From positions 372,001-436,000 of the forward strand of contig NZ_JAHGAW010000001.1 of assembly GCF_018603885.1 (NCBI RefSeq): 64,000 nucleotides of DNA. Reading direction: 5' to 3'. Below the pieces are notes generated by a model that had not been told where the DNA came from, did not search any database, and saw only the letters and a program-made list of their open reading frames with translations. This document shows positions 17,105-25,662 of the stretch, piece by piece. The translations under genes and the position numbers were made by a program. Position 1 is the stretch's first letter; each line of letters opens with the position of its first letter. Source of the DNA: Sphingobium nicotianae. Lineage in GTDB: Bacteria; Pseudomonadota; Alphaproteobacteria; Sphingomonadales; Sphingomonadaceae.

Positions 17105-18535
17105 ATGAAAAATCTTCGCACTCTGGCGCTTTGCGCCGGCTGTGTCGTGCTGTCTGGCCTTTCGGCGACCAGCGCGCAGGCTACCATCGATTTCACGCCG
17201 CTTCCGTCCAGCGCTACGGTCGGCTCGCTTTCGGCGGACCAGCCGTTCCTGCTGCCCAGCGGCTGGACCCAGCAGACGCTGTTCACCAACCAGGAGAACG
17301 GCCTGTGGCGCGCCGGTGCCAATCGCAACGGCAACTCCAACTTCGACATGATCGTGCAGAACGAGACGGGCCCCAACGCCGGTCGTTACCTCTTCACGGT
17401 CAACGAATCGACCGGTGGCGGTCTCGTCCGCTACGACCGCGTCACCGATACGCCGGTGCAACTGCTCGAAGGCAGCCTGAATGGCACGAGCTACCGGTCG
17501 CTCGACCCGGTGCGCTGGACGCCCTGGGGCACGATCGTGATCGGTGAGGAAGTCAGCAACGGTCGCCTCATCGAAATCACGAATCCGCTCGCAGCACCCG
17601 GTTCCATCGTCGCGATCGATCGTCCGAACATTGGCCGCACCTCGTGGGAAGGCCTTGCCTGGGACGCGCAGGGGAACGCCTATTACCAGGACGAAGACAA
17701 TAATGGCGGCATCTACAAGTTCGTCCCCAGCAACTCGGCTGCCGATTATGATCCCAACGATCCCAGCACCAGCCCGCTCGCCGGCAAAGGTCAGATCTTC
17801 GCGCTCCGCATCAATTCGGGCAACACCGAACAGCGCGAAGGGGTCGCCGAATGGGTGGCGCTGAACAATCCCGACGGTACGCCGATCCCGGGCATCACTG
17901 ACCCGACCGTCAATGCGCGGCAGGCCGCCGACCAGGTCAGCGCCACCAACTATCGCCGCCCGGAAGACATGCATCTGGTCATTCGCGATGGTAAGGAATA
18001 TCTCGTTGTCGCGGCGACCACGGCCGACAACGGCACCAGCCCGGGCCGGCATCACGTCTATTCGATCGACCTCTCCAATCCCAATGCGCCGCAGGTGCGT
18101 TCGTTCGTCGATGACTATGTCACGATCGATCAGGCGACTGGTCTGCCCGTGGATGCGTCGTCGAACATATTCGCCAATCCTGACAACATCGCGTTCGACC
18201 AGTTCGGTGACATGTGGATCGTCGAGGACAACGAACCGGGTGACATCTGGAAGACCACTTGGAGCGGCAATCCGGGCGTCGCGGCAACCATTGCTCGCTT
18301 CGCCAGCCTGGCGTCGCCTGGAGCGGAACCGACGGGCCTCTACTTCGACATCAACAATCCCTACATTGCGTACGTCAACGTTCAGCACCCCAGTGACGGT
18401 GTGGATCGCATGATCCAGTTCACCTTCACGCCGCAGGTGCCGGAACCGGCCACGTGGGCGATGATGATCGGCGGCCTTGCAATGGTCGGCGGTACCTTGC
18501 GCCGCCGGCGCCGGGTGAACATCAGCTTCGCCTGA
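17105..18535 (+). CDS. PhoX-like (DUF839) secreted protein with PEP-CTERM anchor
   Basis: A 476-residue exported protein: signal peptide 1-26 (ending SAQA), then a beta-propeller-like body with PhoX/DUF839 features (GRYLFTVNESTGGGLVRYDR, RTSWEGLAWDAQGNAYYQDE, NPDNIAFDQFGDMWIVEDNE). The C-terminus carries a complete PEP-CTERM sorting signal: VPEPATWAMMIGGLAMVGG followed by LRRRRR. Such tails are processed by exosortase XrtA, and the regulators PrsK/PrsR of that system are at 53.5-57 kb. Enzymatic activity (phosphatase or other) is not certain. A strong intrinsic terminator follows, so it is monocistronic. Confidence 0.88.
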   Translation: MKNLRTLALCAGCVVLSGLSATSAQATIDFTPLPSSATVGSLSADQPFLLPSGWTQQTLFTNQENGLWRAGANRNGNSNFDMIVQNETGPNAGRYLFTVNESTGGGLVRYDRVTDTPVQLLEGSLNGTSYRSLDPVRWTPWGTIVIGEEVSNGRLIEITNPLAAPGSIVAIDRPNIGRTSWEGLAWDAQGNAYYQDEDNNGGIYKFVPSNSAADYDPNDPSTSPLAGKGQIFALRINSGNTEQREGVAEWVALNNPDGTPIPGITDPTVNARQAADQVSATNYRRPEDMHLVIRDGKEYLVVAATTADNGTSPGRHHVYSIDLSNPNAPQVRSFVDDYVTIDQATGLPVDASSNIFANPDNIAFDQFGDMWIVEDNEPGDIWKTTWSGNPGVAATIARFASLASPGAEPTGLYFDINNPYIAYVNVQHPSDGVDRMIQFTFTPQVPEPATWAMMIGGLAMVGGTLRRRRRVNISFA

Positions 18536-18562
18536 CCTGCCTGCTGCCTGCAGCACACAAAA

Positions 18563-18595
18563 CGGCGCCGTCGGCCGCAAGGCCGGCGGCGTTTT
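18563..18595 (+). terminator. Rho-independent terminator after the PEP-CTERM gene
   Basis: CGCCGTCGGCC (66-76 of 18500) pairs with GGCCGGCGGCG (81-91) as an 11-bp stem with one T-G wobble and a GCAA tetraloop, preceded by AAAA and followed directly by TTTT. It starts about 30 bases after the stop codon. Confidence 0.85.
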
Positions 18596-18682
18596 CATGC
18601 CTCCAAGTCATGCGTCGGATGCGACGATTGCGCCAAGCCGGGCGCGAGCGGCAGCATCACCCCTGACCGAACCAAGCATGAA

Positions 18683-18822
18683 ATGACGAATTTTTGCCTA
18701 ATAATTGTAATATTAGTACGACATTTCATATTGACATGTCATTTAATAACACATAGTGGCGCCGGCCTTGCCAGCGCCGCGGCTTTGGACCATGGCGCGC
18801 ACGACAATTCAGGGAGCGTAAA
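18683..18822 (+). promoter_or_regulatory. ilvB upstream region with a putative Ile/Leu/Val leader peptide
   Basis: An ATG at 18683 opens a frame beginning MTNFCLIIVILVRHFILTCH, with seven consecutive branched-chain residues and eleven among the first 22. They use codons CTA, ATA, ATT, GTA, ATA, TTA and GTA, all rare in this GC-rich genome. That is what an attenuation leader peptide for ilvB should look like. Against it: the frame has no stop before 18865, inside ilvB; no ribosome-binding sequence is clear; and the same AT-rich stretch contains TTGACA at 18731 and a perfect 10-bp palindrome TGACATGTCA at 18732-18741, so it could simply be promoter and operator. A GC-rich imperfect hairpin (about 18757-18777) follows. 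Confidence 0.35.
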
Positions 18823-20568
18823 GTGGCCGAGAAAAGCGGCGCCGACATATTGGTCCAGTGCCTGATCGACCTCGGCGTCGATACCGTCTTCGGCTATCCG
18901 GGCGGCGCGGTGCTGCCGATCTACGACATGATCTACGAGCACCCGACGATCAACCACATCCTCGTGCGCCACGAGCAGGCGGCCGCGCACGCTGCCGAGG
19001 GCTATGCCCGCTCGACCGGCAAGCCGGGCGTCGTGCTCGTCACCTCCGGCCCCGGCGCAACGAATGCGATCACCGGCATCACTGATGCGCTGATGGATTC
19101 GATCCCGATCGTGGTCATCACCGGCCAGGTCGCGACGCATCTGATCGGCACGGACGCTTTCCAGGAGGCCGATACGGTCGGCCTGACGCGGCACTGCACC
19201 AAGCATAACTATCTGGTGAAGGATCCGGCCGAGCTTGCCCGCGTGGTTCACGAGGCGTTCCACATCGCCACCTCGGGTCGCCCCGGCCCGGTGGTCATCG
19301 ACATTCCCAAGGATGTGCAGGTCGCGACCGCGCCTTATGAGAAGCCCGTGCTGAACGCGCACCCGAGCTATCGCCCTCAGGTCGAGCCGGACGCCGACGC
19401 CATCGAAGCGACCGTTGACCTCATTCTCAAGGCCGAGCGGCCGATCTTCTACACCGGCGGCGGCATCATCAACAGCGGTCCCGCTGCCAGCGAAGCCCTG
19501 CGCACGCTCGCCGACATGACGGGCGCTCCGGTCACGTCCACCTTGATGGGCCTCGGCGCCTTCCCCGCCTCCTCGCCGCAATGGCTGGGCATGCTGGGCA
19601 TGCACGGCACTTATGAGGCGAACTGGGCGATGAACCGCGCCGACCTGATCCTGTGCCTCGGCGCCCGGTTCGACGATCGCGTGACCGGTCGACTCGATGC
19701 CTTCGCGCCGCACAGCAAGAAGGTGCATGTCGACATCGATCGCAGCTCGATCAACAAGATCATTCCGGTCGACGTCCCCGTCGTCGCCGACGTCGGCCGC
19801 GCCATCGAGGCGATCATCGCCCGGCTGAAGACGCACGGCTTCAAACGCACTGGCTATGCCGACTGGTGGGCCCAGATCGAGCATTGGCGCGCGAAGAAGA
19901 GCCTCGATTATGCCGAACCCGGCACCGAGATCATGCCGCAGCGCGCCATTGCGGAGCTGTTCAAGGCGACCCGCGGACGCGACACGATCATCACGACGGA
20001 AGTCGGCCAGCACCAGATGTGGGCGGCCCAGCATTTCCACTTCGATGGCCCCAACAAGTGGCTGACCTCGGGCGGCCTCGGCACGATGGGCTATGGCTTC
20101 CCCGCCGCGATCGGCGCGCAGCTCGGCAATCCCGACGCCCTTGTCATCGACATTGCCGGCGACGCCTCGATCCAGATGAACATCCAGGAGCTGGGAACGG
20201 TCATTCAATATGACCTGCCGGTGAAGATCTTCATCCTCAACAATGAATATATGGGCATGGTCCGCCAGTGGCAGGAACTGACCTATGAGAGCCGCTACTC
20301 GCACAGCTATTCGGACAGCCTGCCAGACTTCGTGAAGCTCGCCGAGGCCTATGGCTGCAAGGGAATCCGAATCGAGGGAATTCAGGAGCTTGCCCCCGGC
20401 ATTCAGGAGATGATCGCACATAAGGGGCCTGTCGTCGTGGATTGCCGCGTCACCAAGCTCTCCAACTGCTTCCCGATGATCCCCTCGGGCGCGGCGCATA
20501 CCGACATGCTGCTTGATCCGAGCCAGGTATCCGGCACGATGGACGATGAGGCAAAGGCATTGGTGTAA
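18823..20568 (+). CDS. ilvB: Acetolactate synthase large (catalytic) subunit
   Basis: ThDP- and FAD-dependent enzyme forming acetolactate or acetohydroxybutyrate, first common step to valine, leucine and isoleucine. The catalytic glutamate lies in RHEQAAAHAAEGYARSTG (about residue 47); the ThDP-Mg motif is GDASIQMNIQELGTVIQYDL followed by NNEYMGMVRQWQ near 445-480. 581 residues, normal for the family. GTG start preceded by GGGAG. First gene of ilvB-(unknown)-ilvN with ilvC downstream; regulated perhaps by the leader region just upstream. Confidence 0.97.
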   Translation: MAEKSGADILVQCLIDLGVDTVFGYPGGAVLPIYDMIYEHPTINHILVRHEQAAAHAAEGYARSTGKPGVVLVTSGPGATNAITGITDALMDSIPIVVITGQVATHLIGTDAFQEADTVGLTRHCTKHNYLVKDPAELARVVHEAFHIATSGRPGPVVIDIPKDVQVATAPYEKPVLNAHPSYRPQVEPDADAIEATVDLILKAERPIFYTGGGIINSGPAASEALRTLADMTGAPVTSTLMGLGAFPASSPQWLGMLGMHGTYEANWAMNRADLILCLGARFDDRVTGRLDAFAPHSKKVHVDIDRSSINKIIPVDVPVVADVGRAIEAIIARLKTHGFKRTGYADWWAQIEHWRAKKSLDYAEPGTEIMPQRAIAELFKATRGRDTIITTEVGQHQMWAAQHFHFDGPNKWLTSGGLGTMGYGFPAAIGAQLGNPDALVIDIAGDASIQMNIQELGTVIQYDLPVKIFILNNEYMGMVRQWQELTYESRYSHSYSDSLPDFVKLAEAYGCKGIRIEGIQELAPGIQEMIAHKGPVVVDCRVTKLSNCFPMIPSGAAHTDMLLDPSQVSGTMDDEAKALV

Positions 20569-20572
20569 TGAC

Positions 20573-20938
20573 ATGAGCAAACCCGTTCGCTTCCGCGTCC
20601 ATGTCAGCGAGCCGTTCGATTTCGAGCGGTGGAACGAGAGTGCCGATCTGTTCGGCACGAGCGCTGACTGCCAAAACGAAGAAGCGGACGAATGGATGAT
20701 CGAGCTGGAGGGCTGGTTTCGCTTCAACGAAGCCGATTATGATGTGGTGCTGGTCGCACCCCGTTATGTCGGCGAGCATCTTTCCCGCGTCTTCGACAGC
20801 ATCCTGGGCTTCCCGGTCCGCATCGCGCATCGCACGCCCGATGGCTGGCACTTCGCCATGGCCGGCATGCTGTCGCAAGCGCCCTCGCCGCCCGAGGAAA
20901 ACGAACAAGACGATGACCAAGATTTCGACGAACTTTAA
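20573..20938 (+). CDS. Hypothetical protein between ilvB and ilvN
   Basis: A 121-residue protein I do not recognise. It starts at ATG 20573, four bases after the ilvB stop, and ends 20 bases before ilvN, so it is almost certainly in the operon. The body is well-formed soluble sequence (RFRVHVSEPFDFERWNESAD, DEWMIELEGWFRFNEADYDV, GEHLSRVFDSILGFPVRIAH), and the C-terminal 15 residues are strongly acidic (EENEQDDDQDFDEL). No signal peptide or membrane segment. The position invites a role linked to acetolactate synthase, but nothing in the sequence proves it. Confidence 0.85.
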   Translation: MSKPVRFRVHVSEPFDFERWNESADLFGTSADCQNEEADEWMIELEGWFRFNEADYDVVLVAPRYVGEHLSRVFDSILGFPVRIAHRTPDGWHFAMAGMLSQAPSPPEENEQDDDQDFDEL

Positions 20939-20958
20939 GACGAGCAGGACCTGATTTG

Positions 20959-21471
20959 ATGCATATCCGCCTGGAAGACAGCGAGCGCCACGTGCTCTCG
21001 GTCACGGTCGACAACGAGGCCGGCATCCTCGCGCGCATCGCGGGCATGTTTTCGGCGCGCGGCTACAATATCGAGAGTCTGACCGTCGCGGACGTCAGCC
21101 CCGATCACAGGATCAGCCGCATCACCATCGTGACCAATGGCCCGCCGCGCGTGATCGACCAGATCATTGCCCAGCTCGACCGGCTCGTCCCGGTGCACCA
21201 GGTGACGGACCTCACCGACACCGGCCCGTTCGTCGAGCGCGAACTGGCGCTGGTCAAGGTCTCCGGCAAGGGTGACAGCCGTATCGAGGCGCTTCGCCTC
21301 GCCGATGTTTTTCGCGCCAAGGTGGTCGATACGACGCTGGAAAGCTTCGTGTTCGAGATCACCGGGCCAACCAGCAAGATCGATACATTCGTCAGCCTGA
21401 TGCGCGAGCTGGGACTGGTCGAAATCGGTCGCACCGGCGTGGTCGGCATGCTGCGCGGTGTCGCCGCCTGA
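20959..21471 (+). CDS. ilvN: Acetolactate synthase small (regulatory) subunit
   Basis: The regulatory subunit that confers valine feedback control on IlvB. The N-terminal ACT domain is clear (LSVTVDNEAGILARIAGMFS, residues about 13-32, then GYNIESLTVADV), followed by the C-terminal domain (ELALVKVSGKGDSRIEALRL and LESFVFEITG). 170 residues with ATG 20959 preceded by AGGA; a TTG three bases earlier is a less likely start. Followed by a REP-like palindrome and ilvC. The symbols ilvN and ilvH are both used for this family. Confidence 0.95.
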   Translation: MHIRLEDSERHVLSVTVDNEAGILARIAGMFSARGYNIESLTVADVSPDHRISRITIVTNGPPRVIDQIIAQLDRLVPVHQVTDLTDTGPFVERELALVKVSGKGDSRIEALRLADVFRAKVVDTTLESFVFEITGPTSKIDTFVSLMRELGLVEIGRTGVVGMLRGVAA

Positions 21472-21483
21472 AATTTGTTCACC

Positions 21484-21543
21484 GTCACCCCAGCGAACGC
21501 TGGGGTCTCATCCCGCACAAGATCCCAGCTAGCGCTGGGATGA
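21484..21543. repeat. REP-like double palindrome between ilvN and ilvC
   Basis: Two adjacent palindromes: CCCCAGCGAACGCTGGGG at about 21488-21505 and TCCCAGCTAGCGCTGGGA at 21523-21540, the whole bounded by GTCA at 21484 and TGAC at 21541. This is the form of dispersed bacterial REP/BIME-type elements. It occupies most of the ilvN-ilvC gap and could attenuate or stabilise the message. Confidence 0.7.
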
Positions 21544-22587
<1,044 letters not shown>

Positions 22588-22591
22588 CCTG

Positions 22592-22713
22592 AAACTCCTC
22601 CCCGGCATGGGGAGGCGGCAGTCCGAAGGACTGACGGAGGGGGCTCAGCGCAGCGCAGCGTGGCCCCCTCCACCGGCTTCGCCGGTCCCCCTCCCCGTGC
22701 CGGGGAGGAATTT
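22592..22713. repeat. Long palindromic repeat, copy 1 (MITE-like)
   Basis: The ends are inverted: AAACTCCTCCCCGGCATGGG and CCGTGCCGGGGAGGAATTT. Between them are smaller nested palindromes (CAGTCCGAAGGACTG, ACCGGCTTCGCCGGT) and the run GGAGGGGG/CCCCCTCC. It has no coding capacity and lies between ilvC and mug; the mug stop codon falls at its right edge. A second related copy is at 23396-23529. Confidence 0.75.
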
Positions 22714-23248
22714 ACCTGCCCCGCACCATCACCGCCAATTCCTCCCAAACCCGCCTGTCCCAATAGCGCCGCCCCGATCCGGACGGCGACGGCAGCACGA
22801 ACAGCCGCGTCCCGCCAATCCGCTCGCTCTGTTCGCCCAGCGCAATCCGCCCGGTCGGCCGGCCCAGCAATGCGCTCGCCCCCGCCTTGCTGGTAAAAGC
22901 GAGAAGATCCGGACGATGCAGCAGGATCTTCTCGCGCAAGGCCGGAATGTCGAAGGCATCGCCGGGCAGTTCCGCATCATTGCCGAAATGGCCCTTGGCG
23001 AGATCGGTGAGGCCAATGCGGTGATCGAGCAGCCGGGCATAGTCGCCCGGCGCAAACCGGTCCGGAGTCAGGCCCACCTCATGCAGGGTTCGCCAGAAGA
23101 GATTGGTCGGATTGGCATAATAAGCCCGCGCCTCCGCCGATTTGCGCCCAAGCGCGGTGCCGCAGAACACAAGCCTGAGCCCCGGCGCGAGCAGATCGGG
23201 CACGATATGGGTTTCCGGTAAAGGTCCGAATTGGGGAAGCAAGGGCAT
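22712..23248 (-). CDS. mug: Mismatch-specific uracil/thymine DNA glycosylase family protein
   Basis: A 178-residue protein of the uracil-DNA glycosylase superfamily, Mug-type: LRLVFCGTALGRKSAEARAY (about 24-43) matches the GxNPG-region equivalent, YYANPTNLFWRTLHEVGLTP follows, and FVLPSPSGSGRRYW near 148-161 is the catalytic/intercalation loop. It would excise uracil or thymine from G:U/G:T mispairs. The first motif reads GTALG rather than GINPG, so substrate range could differ. The stop codon coincides with the edge of the palindromic repeat downstream. Confidence 0.82.
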   Translation of the reverse strand: MPLLPQFGPLPETHIVPDLLAPGLRLVFCGTALGRKSAEARAYYANPTNLFWRTLHEVGLTPDRFAPGDYARLLDHRIGLTDLAKGHFGNDAELPGDAFDIPALREKILLHRPDLLAFTSKAGASALLGRPTGRIALGEQSERIGGTRLFVLPSPSGSGRRYWDRRVWEELAVMVRGR

Positions 23249-23665
23249 TGCGCAAATGTAAGATGCACACCCGCCAATAAAAGCTGCGAAGACACAGGAG
23301 CCCAGGGGGCATCGTGGACGAATTCGAACGGCCGCTATTCGCCGGGCGCTTCCCTAAAGCGGCCCGTCCGGACACGACGACTTTTCGGACATTTAGTTCC
23401 TCCCCGAGCTTGTCTCGGGGAGGGGGACCACCCGAAGGGTGGTGGAGGGGAAATGGACCGGCCTTCCGCCTTCGGCGGCCCCTCCACCGCTTCGCGGTCC
23501 CCCTCCCCAAGACAAGCTTGGGGAGGAATAGATGCGTCAGCTTCCGAATCGCGGAAGCCCGCTCAACCCTCGGCGACTCATAGAGATGCGTTGAGAATTG
23601 CCCGCCCTCGCACGGTGACTTTCGCTTGCGCAACACCAGCCCCCAATGTCAGGACGGGTCCGACC
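23249..23665. other. Gene-free stretch holding repeat copy 2
   Basis: Apart from the palindromic repeat at 23396-23529 I see no credible gene. Frames crossing it are shadows of low-complexity GC-rich DNA. The part before the repeat must contain the promoter of mug (minus strand) and the part after it the leader of the glycosyltransferase starting at 23666. Confidence 0.6.
23396..23529. repeat. Long palindromic repeat, copy 2 (MITE-like)
   Basis: Inverted ends TTCCTCCCCGAGCTTGTCT and AGACAAGCTTGGGGAGGAAT, with nested palindromes CCACCCGAAGGGTGG, CCGCCTTCGGCGG and ACCGCTTCGCGGT. It shares the end sequence CTCCTCCCC and the interior CCCCTCCACCG..CGGTCCCCCTCCCC with copy 1, so the two belong to one family although the arm sequences differ. 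Confidence 0.75.
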
Positions 23666-24760
23666 GTGCCCGCCAACCACATCCTCATCCCCATCCATGA
23701 TTTCTCGGCCGGCGGCACCGAGTTGATCGCTTTTCGCCTCGCGCGGCTGTGGCTCGCGGCGGGGCGACGCGTCTCGATTCTCGCCGGTGCCGGCGACGGC
23801 CCGTTGCGAGCCCGCGTCCCCGAAGGCGTCGAGGTCCACATTCTCTCGCCCGAGCGCCCGCGCTCGGCGCTCTCGCGGCTCCGCCTCGGCCGCCCGATGG
23901 CGCTCGCCGCACGCGCGATCGATCCCGATGCCGTCTTCATTCCCGGCAATTTCCATTTCATGCTGGGGCGCGCCTTGCGCGCTGCCCTGCCCCGCTCGGC
24001 GATCGTCGCCAAAGCCAGCAATCCGGTCTGGTCGAGCGATTGGATCCCACCGGCCGTCGCCCGCGCGTTGGTCCGCCAGGGGACGAATGGCATTGATCGC
24101 ATCATCGCGATGGCGCCTTCGCTCGAAACCGATGTTGTTCGCTATGTCACGGCGGACCGGGTCGCGGTGATCGACGATCCCTTTCTCGACGACGAGGCAG
24201 TCATCGCCGCCCGGTCCGCCGCGTCCGGGAGTGGGATGCGCCTGCTTACGGTGGGGCGGCTTGAACCCCAGAAGGATCCCCGGCTTGCGGTCTCGACCCT
24301 CAAGGCGCTCCGCGCGCAGGGCCATGATGCAAGCCTCCTGGTCCTGGGAGGTGGCCCCATGCTGGCCGGCCTGCAGGAGCAGATCGCCCGCGATGCTCTT
24401 GGCGATCATGTGACGCTTGCCGGTTATGTCGCTGATCCGGCCCCTTACTATCGCGCCGCCGACATGCTGCTCATGTCCTCGCGTTTCGAGGGCGTGCCAG
24501 CGGTCATCGGCGAGGCGTTGGTCACGGGGCTGCCCTTTGTCGCAACCGATTGCTCGCCCTGGCTTACGGCGCTTGCCGGGAATCATCCGGCGCTGGGTAC
24601 GGTCGCCATGGACCGCTCACCGGACACGCTGGCTGCTGCGGTGATCGAACAGGCGCGACGCCCCGCCCCATCGGTCGCGCAGATCGAGGCGGGCATTGGC
24701 GCGCATCGCATCGGCCCAGCCGCCGGGGCCTATCTGCGGCTTTTCGACAGCCTGATTTAA
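23666..24760 (+). CDS. Glycosyltransferase family 4 protein
   Basis: A 364-residue GT-B fold retaining glycosyltransferase. The N-terminal domain opens ILIPIHDFSAGGTELIAFRL (glycine-rich acceptor loop), and the donor domain contains MRLLTVGRLEPQKDPRLAVS (about 190-209), LVLGGGPMLAGLQ, YVADPAPYYRAADMLLMSS and SRFEGVPAVIGEAL with the conserved E-x7-E pattern. Start at GTG 23666 with AGGACGG upstream; the open frame extends further back through the repeat but without support. Likely acts on a surface polysaccharide, matching the cluster that follows. Confidence 0.87.
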   Translation: MPANHILIPIHDFSAGGTELIAFRLARLWLAAGRRVSILAGAGDGPLRARVPEGVEVHILSPERPRSALSRLRLGRPMALAARAIDPDAVFIPGNFHFMLGRALRAALPRSAIVAKASNPVWSSDWIPPAVARALVRQGTNGIDRIIAMAPSLETDVVRYVTADRVAVIDDPFLDDEAVIAARSAASGSGMRLLTVGRLEPQKDPRLAVSTLKALRAQGHDASLLVLGGGPMLAGLQEQIARDALGDHVTLAGYVADPAPYYRAADMLLMSSRFEGVPAVIGEALVTGLPFVATDCSPWLTALAGNHPALGTVAMDRSPDTLAAAVIEQARRPAPSVAQIEAGIGAHRIGPAAGAYLRLFDSLI

Positions 24761-24862
24761 CCTGTCCTACAGCCCCGGATTCATGCCACGGTCGGCCATG
24801 AGCCTGATCTGTTCGCGATATCGTCACCGTCTCCCGCGACGAACCGGGCAAATGAATAAAAA

Positions 24863-24891
24863 TGTTTACCCCGTGACTTTCGTGAACTTCG
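24863..24891 (+). promoter_or_regulatory. 29-bp conserved upstream element, copy near the YceI gene
   Basis: TGTTTACCCCGTGAC followed by TTTCGTGAACTTCG. The same 29 bases with three changes occur on the minus strand at 37379-37407, upstream of wecB. Here the element ends 126 bases before the YceI start, there 130 before the wecB start. It contains a tandem 9-mer, GTGACTTTC-GTGAACTTC, like paired half-sites of a regulator. Conservation stops outside the element, so it is not coding. Confidence 0.5.
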
Positions 24892-25017
24892 ACCGAAAAT
24901 CGCGCGCCCTTGATCTTATTCGCGCCGTTTCACGAAGGCTGATGACAGAATCAACCCGCACGCTATGGTTGCCGCCGCCGCCCCCAAGACCGGCAGAGTC
25001 GAACAGGAGACCCAGAC

Positions 25018-25662
25018 ATGCGCCTCATTCACGCCGCCCTCCCCGCCCTGCTCGTGACCGGCCTCGCCGGTGCCCTGATCGCCCAGCCCGGTGGCGGTGC
25101 ACCGGGCAAGCCGGATCCGTCCGTCGTGACCGCCGGCAGCTACACTGTCGATCCCGGCCATACGCTGGTGAAGTGGCAGGTCGACCACCTCGGCTTCACG
25201 CCTTATTTCGGCTTGTTCGGTAGCGTGACCGGCTCGCTTACGCTCGATCCCAAGAATCTCTCGGCTGCGAAGGTCGACGTAACGATCCCGGTGTCGAAGG
25301 TGACCACCGCCAGTTCGGGCCTTACGGCACATCTGCTCAAGCCGGCTGCCGAGGGCAAGCCCGCCGACTTCTTCGGCGCTGCTCCGGCTGACGCCAAGTT
25401 CGTCTCGACCAAGGTGACTGCCAACGGTACCAGCGCGACGATCGACGGCAACCTGACCTTGAACGGCGTCACCAAGCCGGTCACGCTCCAAGCCAAATTC
25501 TATGGCGCGGGCAAAATGCCGGCCATGATGGGCGGCAAGGAAGGCCTCGGCTTCACGGCGACCGGATCGATCAAACGCAGCGACTTCGGCGTGGGCTATG
25601 GCATTCCGATGGTCAGCGACCAGGTCGATCTCGAGATCGTTGCCGGCTTCAACAAGAATTGA
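25018..25662 (+). CDS. YceI family periplasmic protein
   Basis: A 214-residue exported protein: signal peptide in residues 1-23 (IHAALPALLVTGLAGALIAQ), then the YceI beta-barrel (AGSYTVDPGHTLVKWQVDHL, FGLFGSVTGSLTLDP, AKVDVTIPVSKVTTA, TATGSIKRSDFGVGYGIPMV). The family binds isoprenoid-like lipids in a lipocalin-type barrel; the biological ligand here is unknown. RBS AGGAG about 10 nt before ATG 25018. Convergent with the polysaccharide gene at 25663, with the stop codons adjacent. Confidence 0.92.
   Translation: MRLIHAALPALLVTGLAGALIAQPGGGAPGKPDPSVVTAGSYTVDPGHTLVKWQVDHLGFTPYFGLFGSVTGSLTLDPKNLSAAKVDVTIPVSKVTTASSGLTAHLLKPAAEGKPADFFGAAPADAKFVSTKVTANGTSATIDGNLTLNGVTKPVTLQAKFYGAGKMPAMMGGKEGLGFTATGSIKRSDFGVGYGIPMVSDQVDLEIVAGFNKN

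Noticed and set aside
18731..18759. TTGACA at 18731 as the -35 box of ilvB
   Set aside because: No good -10 hexamer occurs at 16-18 bases spacing (the bases there read about ATAGTGG), and the string is also explained as codons of the possible leader frame. Not excluded, but not listed as a promoter.
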